Source of the DNA: RGIG8748 sp045544515
GTDB lineage: Bacteria; Bacillota; Clostridia; UMGS1810
Reading direction: 5' to 3'
NCBI GenBank assembly: GCA_045544515.1
Contig: JAZPZD010000004.1
Location: 1 to 64,000 of the forward strand
Length of the DNA: 64,000 nt
The notes beneath the pieces were generated by a model. It was not told the origin of the DNA. It ran no database searches and worked only from the letters and a program-made list of their open reading frames with translations. A program made the translations under genes and the position numbers. Shown one piece after another: positions 43,566 to 53,259 of this stretch (its first letter is position 1; the number at the start of each line of letters is the position of its first letter).

Positions 43566-46081
43566 TAAAATCCACCTTGTTCTGTTCTCTTAATGATATC
43601 GTCTTGCAGTGATTTGGATAGTGTTGTAAACAGAGCACTGTATCCGGCAACTCTGACTACAAGGCTCTTGTAGTTTTCGGGGTTCTTTTGAGCATCAATG
43701 AGGGTTTCTCGGCTTACTACATTAAACTGCATGTGGCTGCCTTTCTGGTCAAAGTAACCTCTGACGAGTGCCGCAAAGCTCTCAAGACCGCTCTGACCTT
43801 TAAGTGCTGACGGGTGGAACTTCATATTAAAGAGTGTTCCGTTTGATGCGATAAAGTGGTCGAGCTTTGATACCGAGTTGCAAGATGCGGTAGGACCGTT
43901 TACATCTCTGCCTGCACAAGGCGATACGCCGTCTGCAACAGGAGTGTATGCAAGTCTGGCATCGGGTGTTGCACCGGTTTGAGCACCGAGGGGAACATTT
44001 GCAGATACAGGATACAGACCTGCCTGATATGTACCGCCTCTGGGGTTTTTATATTTTTCAATCGGTTTTGTGTATGTATATGCCACTTCTCTTGCCAAGA
44101 GGTCAATTTCTTCTATATCGTTACCGAATTTAGGCAGAGCGTTGATTGCATCATAGAGCTCTTTGTAATTGCCGTTGCCACTGTCTTTTGCACGCAGATA
44201 CACATCTGCAATCTGCTTTTCGTTTAATTCCACGCCTTTTGCATATAGCTGACTTACAATAGCGGTGGTGATATTTTGCGCCGCATCGTCACTAATCTGA
44301 CCGAAACCAAAGTTATTAGCCATAGCTTCTTTAAACTGACAAAGAGTAAATTTCTTGTCTTCGTATACGAGCTTCTTTATAGCGTACATAGCATCTGCCA
44401 TATTTGCAATACCAAAGCCCTGAGGACCTGTAAAGTTGTACACAGCACCGCCCTCCTGCGAGGATTTGCCTCTGCCTATGCAATCTTCAATAAGCGAAGA
44501 AAGGAATGGAAGCGGACATCTTCTTGCATGTGCAATATCTATCGCATTGTCGGCATTTACCATAAGTTCTATCTGGTATTCCATCTGCTTTTTGTATGCG
44601 TCAAAGAATTTTTCGAATGTATCAAATTCAGGAAGTTCGCCTGTGCGGACACCTACGAGAACGCCGTTGTCCATACCATTGTTAAACACAAGCTCGATAA
44701 CACGGCACATATTAAAGAATGCCGCATCGTGCCAGCCTTCTGTTTTGCCGCTCTTTTGAGGCTCTACACAGCCGATGATGTTGTAATCTCTTGCGTCTTC
44801 CAAAGTGAGACCGCGGTTTACAAGTGCGGGGATAATAACCTCGTCGTTGTAGAATGCAGGAAGACCAAGACCCATTCTTGTGAGCTTTGCTGCTGCAATC
44901 ATAAAGCTGTGAGGCGTGCCGTTCCATATTCTTACAGAGAATGATGGCTGAGGCAGAGACACATGCATAGTTGCATATATTGTCATAAACGAAAGCTCGT
45001 TTGTAGCATCAAGACCCTCTGGTGTCTGACCGCCTGCGATGAGGTTCTGGAAAAGGCTGTATCCTGCAAATCCCTCTGCGGAAGCCAAGTCACGAACCTT
45101 TGTAAAGTCGTTTAATTTAACCCATACGCAGTCTATAAGCTCCTGTGCACTGTCGAGAGTAACAACGCCTTTGTCAAAATCTGCTTTAAAGTAAGGATAC
45201 ATATACTGGTCAAATCTACCGGGAGAGATAGAGTGTCCGGAGGATTCCGTCTGTACAATAAGCTGAACAAACCAGAACGCCTGGCAAGCCTCGTAGAAAG
45301 ATTTGGCACCGTTTTCAAGACATGTATCACATACTTCGGAAATCTTGATGAGCTCTGCCTTTCTTACGGGGTTTGTCTCTTCCAAAGACATTTTCTTTGC
45401 AAGGGCACTGTATCTTTTTGAATAGGCTACAACAGCATCGAGAGTTTCTATAACTGCTTTTAAAAACGAAATTTTATTTAAATCGTTTTCGTTATATGCT
45501 TTGCAGTTTTCAAGCTCTTTCTTTGCTCTTTCCTTTATGCCGTAAAGACCTATTTCAAGGACTTCGCCATAGTTTACTGTTACATGTCCAACACCGTTGT
45601 AGAAGTAGTTTCCGGGGGTAAAGATATTGTGCTCGATAGCTGTAAGAGTTTCCTTTGACATATAAGATGTAGCAAGGTCGCTTGTTGTCTTTCCGTCCCA
45701 GTATTTATATGCTTCCTTTAATTTTGCCTTTGTTTCCTCAGAAATATAGAACGGGTCAGCACTCCTTGTGGCAACGGTTTCAAATTCGTCTTCAAGCCAT
45801 TTGTAAGAAAATTCGGGAAATGTCTGGCACCCTCTGGAAACCTTTGTTGCACTGCCGACAATGAGCTCGTTATCTCTGATTGTTATCGGGATGTTTTCGA
45901 GTATATGCTTTAAAGCCTTTGCTCTTCTTTCTATCATCGGAAGATTTTCTGTGGCTTTGTAGCTCTCTGTAAGAAGTACAGCTCTGTCTGCCTCAATTTC
46001 AGGTTTTTTGGCAAAAAGGGCTTCTTTCAAAAGATCAATTCTTGGACTTTTTGCGGTTTCTTTAAAATCAAAGTATTTCAT
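43565..46081 (-). CDS. Glycyl-radical diol/glycerol dehydratase (B12-independent)
   Basis: The 838-residue enzyme has the active-site cysteine and base in GCVEPQ (Cys438, Glu440), followed by KTEGWHDAAFFN, a segment of glycerol and 1,2-propanediol dehydratases rather than choline lyase (CutC). The glycyl radical is Gly813 in RVAGYS. It would convert 1,2-propanediol to propanal, matching the aldolase, PduP and PduL of this locus. It has no N-terminal extension resembling an encapsulation peptide. The ATG follows GGAGG and overlaps the HAD gene stop by four bases. Glycerol as substrate cannot be excluded. Confidence 0.92.
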   Translation of the reverse strand: MKYFDFKETAKSPRIDLLKEALFAKKPEIEADRAVLLTESYKATENLPMIERRAKALKHILENIPITIRDNELIVGSATKVSRGCQTFPEFSYKWLEDEFETVATRSADPFYISEETKAKLKEAYKYWDGKTTSDLATSYMSKETLTAIEHNIFTPGNYFYNGVGHVTVNYGEVLEIGLYGIKERAKKELENCKAYNENDLNKISFLKAVIETLDAVVAYSKRYSALAKKMSLEETNPVRKAELIKISEVCDTCLENGAKSFYEACQAFWFVQLIVQTESSGHSISPGRFDQYMYPYFKADFDKGVVTLDSAQELIDCVWVKLNDFTKVRDLASAEGFAGYSLFQNLIAGGQTPEGLDATNELSFMTIYATMHVSLPQPSFSVRIWNGTPHSFMIAAAKLTRMGLGLPAFYNDEVIIPALVNRGLTLEDARDYNIIGCVEPQKSGKTEGWHDAAFFNMCRVIELVFNNGMDNGVLVGVRTGELPEFDTFEKFFDAYKKQMEYQIELMVNADNAIDIAHARRCPLPFLSSLIEDCIGRGKSSQEGGAVYNFTGPQGFGIANMADAMYAIKKLVYEDKKFTLCQFKEAMANNFGFGQISDDAAQNITTAIVSQLYAKGVELNEKQIADVYLRAKDSGNGNYKELYDAINALPKFGNDIEEIDLLAREVAYTYTKPIEKYKNPRGGTYQAGLYPVSANVPLGAQTGATPDARLAYTPVADGVSPCAGRDVNGPTASCNSVSKLDHFIASNGTLFNMKFHPSALKGQSGLESFAALVRGYFDQKGSHMQFNVVSRETLIDAQKNPENYKSLVVRVAGYSALFTTLSKSLQDDIIKRTEQGGF

Positions 46082-46800
46082 ATTTTGTTCCTCCGATATG
46101 TAATATTTGCAATTTCTTCTTCTATATTATATGTAACCTTATTTGCACATTTTTTTATCCTGGGAGATGCAGTTGATACGGCATAAGAATTTTTGCATTC
46201 TTTAAACATTCCTATATCATTTACATTGTCGCCAAAGGCATATGCGTTGTCACTGCTTATATTCGTAAGCTTTAATATATGTTTTACGGCGATGGATTTG
46301 TCAACGCCGTCTTTTATGTATTCGTTCATCTGTGCATTTTTATAAACAACCTCAAGCGGACAGGGGATAGTTTTGTCAAAATCGGATATTTTGTATATAT
46401 CTTCTTTTATTTCGTCTATGCAGTCAATTAACATTGTGTGGTTTTGGTATTGTTTCATTGTGTTTCGGATAAGAAGTGAGCTTGGAGATTTGATGTATGT
46501 AACATATTTTCCGTGTGCAGTGTAGTTTTTAAAATCCTTAAACATACTCTTGTCCATAGGAAAATCAAGCAGGGTATGCTCTTTGTATACCACGAGAGAA
46601 CCGTCATTTGTAATAAAATAGATGTCGTTTTCAAATTCTCTTAAAATCTGCTTTAACTCGATGTATGTTCTGCCTGATGATATCGCAAAGATGTCGCCGT
46701 TTTCGAGTACGGAATATATTGACTTTTTGATGTTTTTGTTTAGCTCTTTTTCTCCTCTTAAAAGGAGAGTGCCGTCTAAATCAGAAAAAATAATCCTCAT
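46078..46800 (-). CDS. HAD-IIB (Cof-like) phosphatase heading the dehydratase operon
   Basis: The 240-residue protein has the HAD motifs FSDLDGTLL, ISSGRT, and the late GDNVNDIGMF, with a Cof-type cap between. It hydrolyses small phosphorylated substrates; the target is not evident. Its stop overlaps the dehydratase start, so it is translated with the BMC genes and may serve the pathway, for instance sugar-phosphate relief. The ATG at 46800 follows AAGGGG; GTG at 46803 is less well spaced. Confidence 0.85.
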   Translation of the reverse strand: MRIIFSDLDGTLLLRGEKELNKNIKKSIYSVLENGDIFAISSGRTYIELKQILREFENDIYFITNDGSLVVYKEHTLLDFPMDKSMFKDFKNYTAHGKYVTYIKSPSSLLIRNTMKQYQNHTMLIDCIDEIKEDIYKISDFDKTIPCPLEVVYKNAQMNEYIKDGVDKSIAVKHILKLTNISSDNAYAFGDNVNDIGMFKECKNSYAVSTASPRIKKCANKVTYNIEEEIANITYRRNKI

Positions 46801-46829
46801 CACAATACCCCTTTTATCACTTATTATAT

Positions 46830-46858
46830 ATTGTATAATAAATTCAAAGTATTGTCAA
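46830..46858 (-). promoter_or_regulatory. Promoter of the dehydratase operon
   Basis: On the minus strand TTGACA (complement of 46853-46858), 17 bases, TACAAT (complement of 46830-46835). Confidence 0.75.
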
Positions 46859-46902
46859 GAGAAAACAACAAAAATAAAAAGAAAAACAAAGAAAACAAAG
46901 AA

Positions 46903-46925
46903 AAGCCCAAATTTCAGGGCTTTTG
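46903..46925 (-). terminator. Terminator of the HAD-IA phosphatase gene
   Basis: AAAAGCCC...GGGCTTTT forms a stem around an 8-base loop, followed on the minus strand by CTTTGTTTTC. It insulates the dehydratase operon promoter just downstream. Confidence 0.75.
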
Positions 46926-46929
46926 AAAA

Positions 46930-47571
46930 TCATTCTATCATTTCTGTAAAATCGTATATATATTTATCTGCAATATTCTTTATTTCTTCTGCAGAGCTTT
47001 CACTGTGTTTATCATAAACAGCGATTGTCTTAAAACCACCCGAAACAGCACCTTTAACACCCATCAGAATATCTTCAAACACTATACAATCCTTAACTTC
47101 AAGTCCGAGCCTTCTGGCACATTCAAGGTATATATCAGGAAAGCCTTTGCCGTTTTCTACTTCCGATACTGTCGTTATTGCATCTATAAGAGGCAAAATT
47201 CCTTTATCCTCTAATCCGGCTTTTACAATAGGCATTTCCGATGCGGTGGCAAGTGCAATTTTTATGCCCGACTTCTTAAGGTGATGGATATATTCTTTGG
47301 CACCTTTTTTCAAGGGGACATCACTGTATTTTGCTACTGCCATATCTATCCATTCGCGGATTAGGTCTTCGGGTTTTTCGGGGAGGTTAAATCTGTCTAT
47401 TGTGTATACGGCAGAGTCATATGCGCATCTGTGCGATATGGCGTGCATATAGTCATCGGGTATATCTATTGCTCTTTTGGTAAGAAATTCGGCATCTATT
47501 TCCTGCCATATACCCATAGAGTTTAGTAGGGTCCCGTCCATATCAAATATTACGCCTTTGTAGTCTGACAT
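46930..47571 (-). CDS. HAD-IA family phosphatase (beta-phosphoglucomutase-like)
   Basis: The 213-residue protein shows FDMDGTLLNSM, a helical cap, the LATASE threonine motif, and FEDILMGVKGAVSGG. It belongs to the large group of beta-phosphoglucomutase-like hydrolases; the substrate is unknown. The ATG at 47571 has GAGGTGAG upstream; the GTG at 47580 is part of it. It has its own promoter and terminator, so it is separate from the BMC operon. Confidence 0.85.
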   Translation of the reverse strand: MSDYKGVIFDMDGTLLNSMGIWQEIDAEFLTKRAIDIPDDYMHAISHRCAYDSAVYTIDRFNLPEKPEDLIREWIDMAVAKYSDVPLKKGAKEYIHHLKKSGIKIALATASEMPIVKAGLEDKGILPLIDAITTVSEVENGKGFPDIYLECARRLGLEVKDCIVFEDILMGVKGAVSGGFKTIAVYDKHSESSAEEIKNIADKYIYDFTEMIE

Positions 47572-47590
47572 TTGTCTCACCTCACATACG

Positions 47591-47620
47591 AATATAACAC
47601 AGATACAGTTTTTGTGTCAA
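47591..47620 (-). promoter_or_regulatory. Promoter of the HAD-IA phosphatase gene
   Basis: On the minus strand TTGACA (complement of 47615-47620), 18 bases, TATATT (complement of 47591-47596). Confidence 0.65.
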
Positions 47621-47648
47621 CAGGATAAAATTTTACTTTATTTATCTA

Positions 47649-47677
47649 TTGAAAAATTGCTTTTTATTTAGTATAAT
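47649..47677 (+). promoter_or_regulatory. Promoter of lon-engB-pcrA
   Basis: TTGAAA at 47649-47654, 17 bases, TATAAT at 47672-47677. No CtsR heptad repeat or CIRCE element was seen. Confidence 0.78.
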
Positions 47678-47722
47678 AATATTATCTATGTAAAAAAGAA
47701 ATTGCTAAGAGGTAAATATATT

Positions 47723-50056
47723 ATGAATGATAAAATAAAAACAAACGAAACGGGAATATGGCCTGTCCTTGCATTAAGAGGTATGCCTGTTTTTCCGTAT
47801 TCTGTAATACACTTTGATGTGGGCAGAGATATTTCTATAAAAGCTATCCAGAAGGCTATGGATAATGACAAGGAAATTTTAATTCTCGCTCAGCTTGACC
47901 CCGATATCGAAAAGCCTCAGGAGGAGGATTTGTTTCTTGTGGGAACTATCTGCAAGATAAGACAGGTTCTGCGTATATCCGAAAATAATATCCGAATACT
48001 TGTGGAGGGTATATGCCGTGCAACCGTTGAGGAATTTGTGGCATCAAAGAATTATTTTGAGTGCAGAGCAACAAAGGCTGAATCCAATGATTATATCGAA
48101 GATATAGAGCTTACAGACGCATATATAAGGGAATTAAAGCGTATATCTGCGGAGTATTTTTCTTTGGTGGGCAGACTCCCCGATGAGGTTGATGTGTCCT
48201 TTGCCAAGGAAAAGGACCCGTTTAGATTTGCAGATGTTCTCTCATCGGCAATGCTTATAGAACTTGAGCAAAAGCAGGAGCTTCTTTCGGAGTTTGACCT
48301 TGTTTCAAGGCTCAAGAAATTACTTGCAATGATGCATCACGAAATAAGCGTTCTTCGCATTGAACACGAAATATCCTCCAAGGTAAAAAGACGCATAGAC
48401 GAAAACCAGAGAGATTTTTACTTAAGGGAACAACTAAAGGTAATTCACGAGGAATTGGGCGACAAAGAAAATATAGACGAAGAAATCGAGATGTACAGAC
48501 AAAAGATGCAGGAAATGTCTATGCCAAAGAGCGTAGAAGAAAAGTTCTTAAAGGAGCTTGAAAGATTTTCCCGTATGCAACCGTCAAGTCCCGAGGCATC
48601 TGTAATCCGCACATATCTCGACTGGATACTCGATATGCCTTGGGGTATCAAAACGCAAGAAAACGAGGATATGCAAAGCGCCAAACAAATCCTCGAAGAC
48701 AGCCATCACGGTCTTGACAAGGTAAAAGAGAGGATTATGGAATTTTTGGCAGTGCGCAAGCTCTCTGACGGAAAGAAGTCTCCCGTAATTTGTCTTGTAG
48801 GACCTCCCGGTGTTGGAAAGACCAGCATAGCCAAGGCAGTAGCCGAGGCAATAGGCAGAAAGTATGTGCGTATGTCGCTCGGCGGTGTACACGACGAGGC
48901 GGAAATACGCGGTCACAGACGCACATATATAGGTGCAATGCCCGGTAGGATAGTAAACGCAATAAAACAGGCACAAAGCATAAATCCGCTAATTCTCCTT
49001 GACGAAATAGACAAGGTAGGCGCAGACTACAAGGGCAATGTGAGTGCGGCACTTTTGGAGGTACTTGATACCGAACAGAATTTTGCATTCCGCGACCATT
49101 ATATGGAGTGCGATATTGACCTTAGCGATGTGCTTTTCTTTACAACAGCCAATTCGTTAGACACCATAGACAGACCTCTTCTTGACAGAATGGAAGTTAT
49201 AGAAATAAACGGCTATACAGATGAAGAAAAACTTCAGATAGCAAAGAAATATATTATCTCCAAGCAGATTAAAGAAAACGGACTTAAAAAATCGCAGATT
49301 AAATTTACCGATGATGCCGTTTTGGATATAATTCATTATTATACCAAGGAATCCGGCGTAAGAGAATTGGAAAGAAAGATTGCTTCTGTTATGAGAAAAG
49401 CCGCAAACGAGATAGTAGTAGACGGCAAAAAGAGCGTAAGCGCTACATCAAAAACTCTTGAAAGACTTCTTGGAAGAAGAATTTACGAAGAACCGGATTT
49501 TGTAAACAAAGACGAGGTTGGTGTTGCAACAGGTCTTGCGTGGACACAGTACGGCGGAGATACGCTTTCGATTGAGGTAAATGTTATGGACGGCTCCGGC
49601 GAAATAGAACTCACAGGACAGCTCGGAGATGTGATGAAAGAGTCTGCCAAAGCGGCAATTACCTACATCCGTTCCAATGCCGAAAGGCTCGGCGTACCCG
49701 AAAAATTCTACGAAAAGAAAGACATGCATATGCACATACCCGAGGGTGCCGTGCCAAAAGACGGCCCCAGTGCCGGAATAACAATGGCAACCGCTATGAT
49801 ATCGGCACTAACAGGCAAAAAAGTGAGCAAAAAGGTAGCAATGACAGGGGAGATAACCATTACCGGAAGAATACTTCCCATAGGCGGTCTCAAGGAAAAA
49901 TCCCTCGCGGCGTACAGAAACGGTATAAAGACCATTCTTATTCCAAAAGAGAATGTTACCGATACCTACGACTTGCCCGAAGTAATAAGAAAAGATATTA
50001 ATTTTGTTGTTGCAGACAATATGGATACAGTACTGACAACAGCACTCAGAGGATAG
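47723..50056 (+). CDS. lon: ATP-dependent protease Lon
   Basis: A 777-residue LonA protease: N-terminal substrate domain (WPVLALRGMPVFPYSVIHFDVGR), coiled middle, AAA+ module with GPPGVGKTSIAKAVAEA and ILLDEIDKVG, then the Ser-Lys protease domain (KDGPSAGITM with the serine and the lysine in GGLKEKSLAAYR). It degrades misfolded and regulatory proteins. The ATG at 47723 has AGAGG. engB follows within 10 bases, the same order as in Bacillus. Confidence 0.96.
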   Translation: MNDKIKTNETGIWPVLALRGMPVFPYSVIHFDVGRDISIKAIQKAMDNDKEILILAQLDPDIEKPQEEDLFLVGTICKIRQVLRISENNIRILVEGICRATVEEFVASKNYFECRATKAESNDYIEDIELTDAYIRELKRISAEYFSLVGRLPDEVDVSFAKEKDPFRFADVLSSAMLIELEQKQELLSEFDLVSRLKKLLAMMHHEISVLRIEHEISSKVKRRIDENQRDFYLREQLKVIHEELGDKENIDEEIEMYRQKMQEMSMPKSVEEKFLKELERFSRMQPSSPEASVIRTYLDWILDMPWGIKTQENEDMQSAKQILEDSHHGLDKVKERIMEFLAVRKLSDGKKSPVICLVGPPGVGKTSIAKAVAEAIGRKYVRMSLGGVHDEAEIRGHRRTYIGAMPGRIVNAIKQAQSINPLILLDEIDKVGADYKGNVSAALLEVLDTEQNFAFRDHYMECDIDLSDVLFFTTANSLDTIDRPLLDRMEVIEINGYTDEEKLQIAKKYIISKQIKENGLKKSQIKFTDDAVLDIIHYYTKESGVRELERKIASVMRKAANEIVVDGKKSVSATSKTLERLLGRRIYEEPDFVNKDEVGVATGLAWTQYGGDTLSIEVNVMDGSGEIELTGQLGDVMKESAKAAITYIRSNAERLGVPEKFYEKKDMHMHIPEGAVPKDGPSAGITMATAMISALTGKKVSKKVAMTGEITITGRILPIGGLKEKSLAAYRNGIKTILIPKENVTDTYDLPEVIRKDINFVVADNMDTVLTTALRG

Positions 50057-50065
50057 GTGTTTTTT

Positions 50066-50665
50066 ATGAATTTGCACAATGCATCGCTTACAATTTCTGC
50101 CGTAAAGCCGGAGCAGTATCCCAAGGACAATCTTGCGGAAATCGCATTTGCAGGCAGGTCTAATGTAGGAAAGTCATCTTTTATAAATAAGGTACTAAAC
50201 CGCAAGGCGCTTGCGAGAACAAGCTCCAAACCCGGAAAAACCGCAACAATTAACTTTTTTAATATTGATAACACCGTTAATTTTGTTGATTTGCCGGGAT
50301 ACGGCTTTGCCCGCGTTTCAAAGGAAGAAAAGAAAAAATGGGGCGAAATGATAGAAACCTATTTAAACTCCAGAGAGATGCTTACTCAGGTGATACTTCT
50401 TGTAGACAGCCGTCACGCACCGTCTCAGGACGATTTGGTTATGCTCAATTTTATAAGAGCAGTATGTGACAGAGTGGTTATCGTAGCATCAAAAGTGGAC
50501 AAACTCAAAAAGAGCGAACGAAATGACGCATTAAAACGAATTATCACCGACCTCAAGCTAAACGGCGATGATGTTATCATACCGTTTTCCGCGGTAACGG
50601 GTGAGGGTGTTGATATGTTCTGGGATTATGTAAATACCGTTATATTAGACGAATGTGAGGAATAG
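50066..50665 (+). CDS. engB: Ribosome biogenesis GTP-binding protein EngB/YsxC
   Basis: A 199-residue TrmE-Era-EngA-like GTPase for 50S assembly. G1 GRSNVGKSSF, G2 SSKPGKTATINFF, G3 DLPGYGFARVS, G4 ASKVDKLK and G5 FSAVTGEG are intact. Start choice is ATG 50066 rather than the GTG at 50057. Its stop touches the pcrA region. Confidence 0.94.
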   Translation: MNLHNASLTISAVKPEQYPKDNLAEIAFAGRSNVGKSSFINKVLNRKALARTSSKPGKTATINFFNIDNTVNFVDLPGYGFARVSKEEKKKWGEMIETYLNSREMLTQVILLVDSRHAPSQDDLVMLNFIRAVCDRVVIVASKVDKLKKSERNDALKRIITDLKLNGDDVIIPFSAVTGEGVDMFWDYVNTVILDECEE

Positions 50666-50670
50666 TGACA

Positions 50671-52929
50671 ATGAATATATTAGACGGTCTTAACAATATG
50701 CAAAAAGAGGCGGTTTTAACTACAGACGGGCCTCTTTTGGTTCTTGCAGGTGCAGGTAGCGGAAAGACAACAGTTCTTACAAGAAGAATTGCACACATCA
50801 TAGCAGAGCAAAAAGCAAAACCATGGCAGATACTTGCCATTACCTTTACCAACAAGGCTGCCGCCGAAATGATGTCGAGAATAACTGCCCTTGTACCCGA
50901 CAACGCGGCAGATATGTGGATTAAGACCTTTCATAGTGCGTGCCTTAGAATTTTAAGATACGATATAGATAAGCTCGGTGGTAAGTACACAAGCGTTTTT
51001 AATGTGTATGACACATCCGACCAAAAAAGACTTGTAAAGGACACTATAAAAGCACTTAACTTGAGCGAGGATATGTATCCTGTAAAGATGCTTTTGTCGA
51101 GAATATCGGATTGCAAAAACAAAGGCATCACCCCTGAAGAATTTGAAAACAGCGTGTATGATTTCAAACAGAAAAACATTGCAAGGATTTATTCTCACTA
51201 TCAAAAATCTCTCGAGGATAATAACTCTCTTGATTTTGATGATTTGCTCACAAAGACGGTGGAGCTTTTTGAAAAATGTCCTGATGTGCTTGAATACTAC
51301 CAGAACAAGTTCAAATACATTCTTGTAGACGAATATCAGGATACAAACAATATCCAGTACAGACTCGTTGCTATGCTTGCCAAAAAGCACAGAAATCTAT
51401 GTGTTGTCGGTGATGATGACCAAAGTATCTACAAATTCCGCGGGGCTGATATTACAAATATTTTGGACTTTGAAAAACAGTTTAAAGAAACCAAAATTGT
51501 AAAACTGGAGCAGAACTACCGTTCCACACAGACGATACTCGATGCCGCAAACGGTGTAATAAAGAATAACCGTGACCGAAAAGACAAAAAACTCTGGACA
51601 GACAGCGGCGAAGGAGATAAAATAAGCCTCTTTGTTCTTGACGACCAGATAGGAGAGGCATCATACATAAACAACTGCATAGAAAAGCTGGTATATAGCG
51701 GTGCGTACAAGTACAACGATTTTGCAATACTATACCGTACCAATGCACAAACCCGTGCGTTTGAAGAAAACCTTACCTGCCCGTACAGAATACTTGCAGG
51801 CTTGAGGTTCTACGACAGAAAAGAAATCAAGGATATCCTTGCATATTTAAGAGTTATATACAATACCGAAGATGATGTCAATCTTACCCGAATAATAAAT
51901 GTTCCCAAAAGAGGGATTGGTGATACTACCGTATCAAAGATACAAGCTCTTGCTTCGAGCGTAGGAAAGAGTATGTTTGATATTATTACCGATCCTGCGT
52001 ACGAAGAAGCACTTGGCAGAGCAGGAACTAAAATAAGAGAATTTGCCGATATGATAAAATCTCTTATAGAACAAAAAAGCAATGTTCCTGTAACAGTGCT
52101 TATTGATGAAATGCTTCAAAAGACTGGGTACAGCGACTCAATTCTTATGGAGGCTCCCGAAGAAGCACGCTCAAGGATGGAAAACATTGAGGAATTCCGT
52201 TCCAAAGCATATGAATATCAAAATGGAGTAGAAAACCCCACCTTTGAGGGCTTTCTCGACAATATTTCCCTCGTTTCCGATGTGGATAATTTCGACGAAA
52301 GTCAAGAGGCAGTTGTTCTTATGACACTCCATTCTGCAAAGGGCTTGGAGTTCCCTGTGGTATTTATGTGCGGAATGGAAAAGGGTCTGTTCCCCAGTCA
52401 GATGTCCGAGATGGAAGAGGGCGGTATGGAAGAGGAGAGAAGGCTCTGCTATGTGGGAATTACCAGAGCCAAGAAAAAGCTCTTTATGACGGCGGCGAGG
52501 TACCGCACCATATATGGTACAACATCGCCCCAACTGTTATCTCCATTTGTTGATGAAATTCCCGACAATCTCCTTGACGATGCATCACAAAAACGCAACT
52601 TTATAGCACGAAACTATGACACATCTTCGTCATATACATCTTCGTACAAATCTTCATCATATTCTGTGGCTTCTTCCTTTGGTGTACCAAAGGGACAGTC
52701 GATAAATTCGGTGATAGATAAGTACAGCATGGTAAGAGCATCGGCTATGAAAGCCCCATCTGAACCCTTTGACTTGAAAAAGGGTGACAGAGTGACCCAC
52801 AGAAAGTTTGGCGAGGGAATGATTATTTCTGTAACGCCCAGCGGAGGAGATTATCTTGTGGAGATACTCTTTGACAATGTAGGAACAAAAAATCTTATGG
52901 CATCTATTGCCAAGTTAAAAAAGATATAA
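50671..52929 (+). CDS. pcrA: DNA helicase PcrA (UvrD/Rep family)
   Basis: A 752-residue superfamily I 3'-5' helicase. Motifs: Q motif LNNMQKEAV, Walker A LAGAGSGKTTVL, Ia ITFTNKAAAEM, II YILVDEYQDTN, III GDDDQSIYKFRGA, IV QNYRST, V MTLHSAKGLEFPVVF and VI LCYVGITRAKK. The C-terminal KKGDRVTHRKFGEGMI is the PcrA tudor-like end that binds RNA polymerase. It removes RecA and resolves replication-transcription conflicts. The ATG at 50671 follows GAGGAA. Confidence 0.95.
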   Translation: MNILDGLNNMQKEAVLTTDGPLLVLAGAGSGKTTVLTRRIAHIIAEQKAKPWQILAITFTNKAAAEMMSRITALVPDNAADMWIKTFHSACLRILRYDIDKLGGKYTSVFNVYDTSDQKRLVKDTIKALNLSEDMYPVKMLLSRISDCKNKGITPEEFENSVYDFKQKNIARIYSHYQKSLEDNNSLDFDDLLTKTVELFEKCPDVLEYYQNKFKYILVDEYQDTNNIQYRLVAMLAKKHRNLCVVGDDDQSIYKFRGADITNILDFEKQFKETKIVKLEQNYRSTQTILDAANGVIKNNRDRKDKKLWTDSGEGDKISLFVLDDQIGEASYINNCIEKLVYSGAYKYNDFAILYRTNAQTRAFEENLTCPYRILAGLRFYDRKEIKDILAYLRVIYNTEDDVNLTRIINVPKRGIGDTTVSKIQALASSVGKSMFDIITDPAYEEALGRAGTKIREFADMIKSLIEQKSNVPVTVLIDEMLQKTGYSDSILMEAPEEARSRMENIEEFRSKAYEYQNGVENPTFEGFLDNISLVSDVDNFDESQEAVVLMTLHSAKGLEFPVVFMCGMEKGLFPSQMSEMEEGGMEEERRLCYVGITRAKKKLFMTAARYRTIYGTTSPQLLSPFVDEIPDNLLDDASQKRNFIARNYDTSSSYTSSYKSSSYSVASSFGVPKGQSINSVIDKYSMVRASAMKAPSEPFDLKKGDRVTHRKFGEGMIISVTPSGGDYLVEILFDNVGTKNLMASIAKLKKI

Positions 52930-52958
52930 TATGTCACAATGTGAAAGCAGGTGTACCA

Positions 52959-53249
52959 ATGATTAAAAAGTTCAACGAAAAAAACATACATAATCTTGCA
53001 AAAGCCTTTGTATGTATTGACAACGAAGAGGATTGCCTTAAGTTTTTGGCAGACCTTTGCACCATTTCTGAGGTAAAGGCTATGGCACAGCGTCTTGAGG
53101 TTGCCGCAATGCTTAAAGACCGCAAGGTGTATAGTGATATTGTTTCCAAAACAGGTGCCAGCACTGCAACCATAAGCCGCGTAAATAATGCCCTCACATA
53201 CGGTGAGGACGGCTACAAGACTGTTCTTGAAAAATTGGATGATAAGTAG
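52959..53249 (+). CDS. yerC: YerC/YecD family TrpR-like protein
   Basis: The 96-residue helical protein matches YerC/YecD, relatives of the trp repressor: LAKAFVCIDNEEDCLKFLADLCT, then a helix-turn-helix (VYSDIVSKTGASTATISRVNNAL). It probably binds DNA, target unknown. It lies near pcrA in Bacillus too. The ATG at 52959 follows AGGTG. Confidence 0.85.
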   Translation: MIKKFNEKNIHNLAKAFVCIDNEEDCLKFLADLCTISEVKAMAQRLEVAAMLKDRKVYSDIVSKTGASTATISRVNNALTYGEDGYKTVLEKLDDK

Positions 53250-53259
53250 GGGTGGCTTT

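Noticed and set aside
43565..46081. Choline trimethylamine-lyase (CutC)
   Set aside because: The residues after GCVEPQ read KTEGWHDAAFFN, as in glycerol/propanediol dehydratases, and the locus encodes an aldolase and PduL rather than choline genes.
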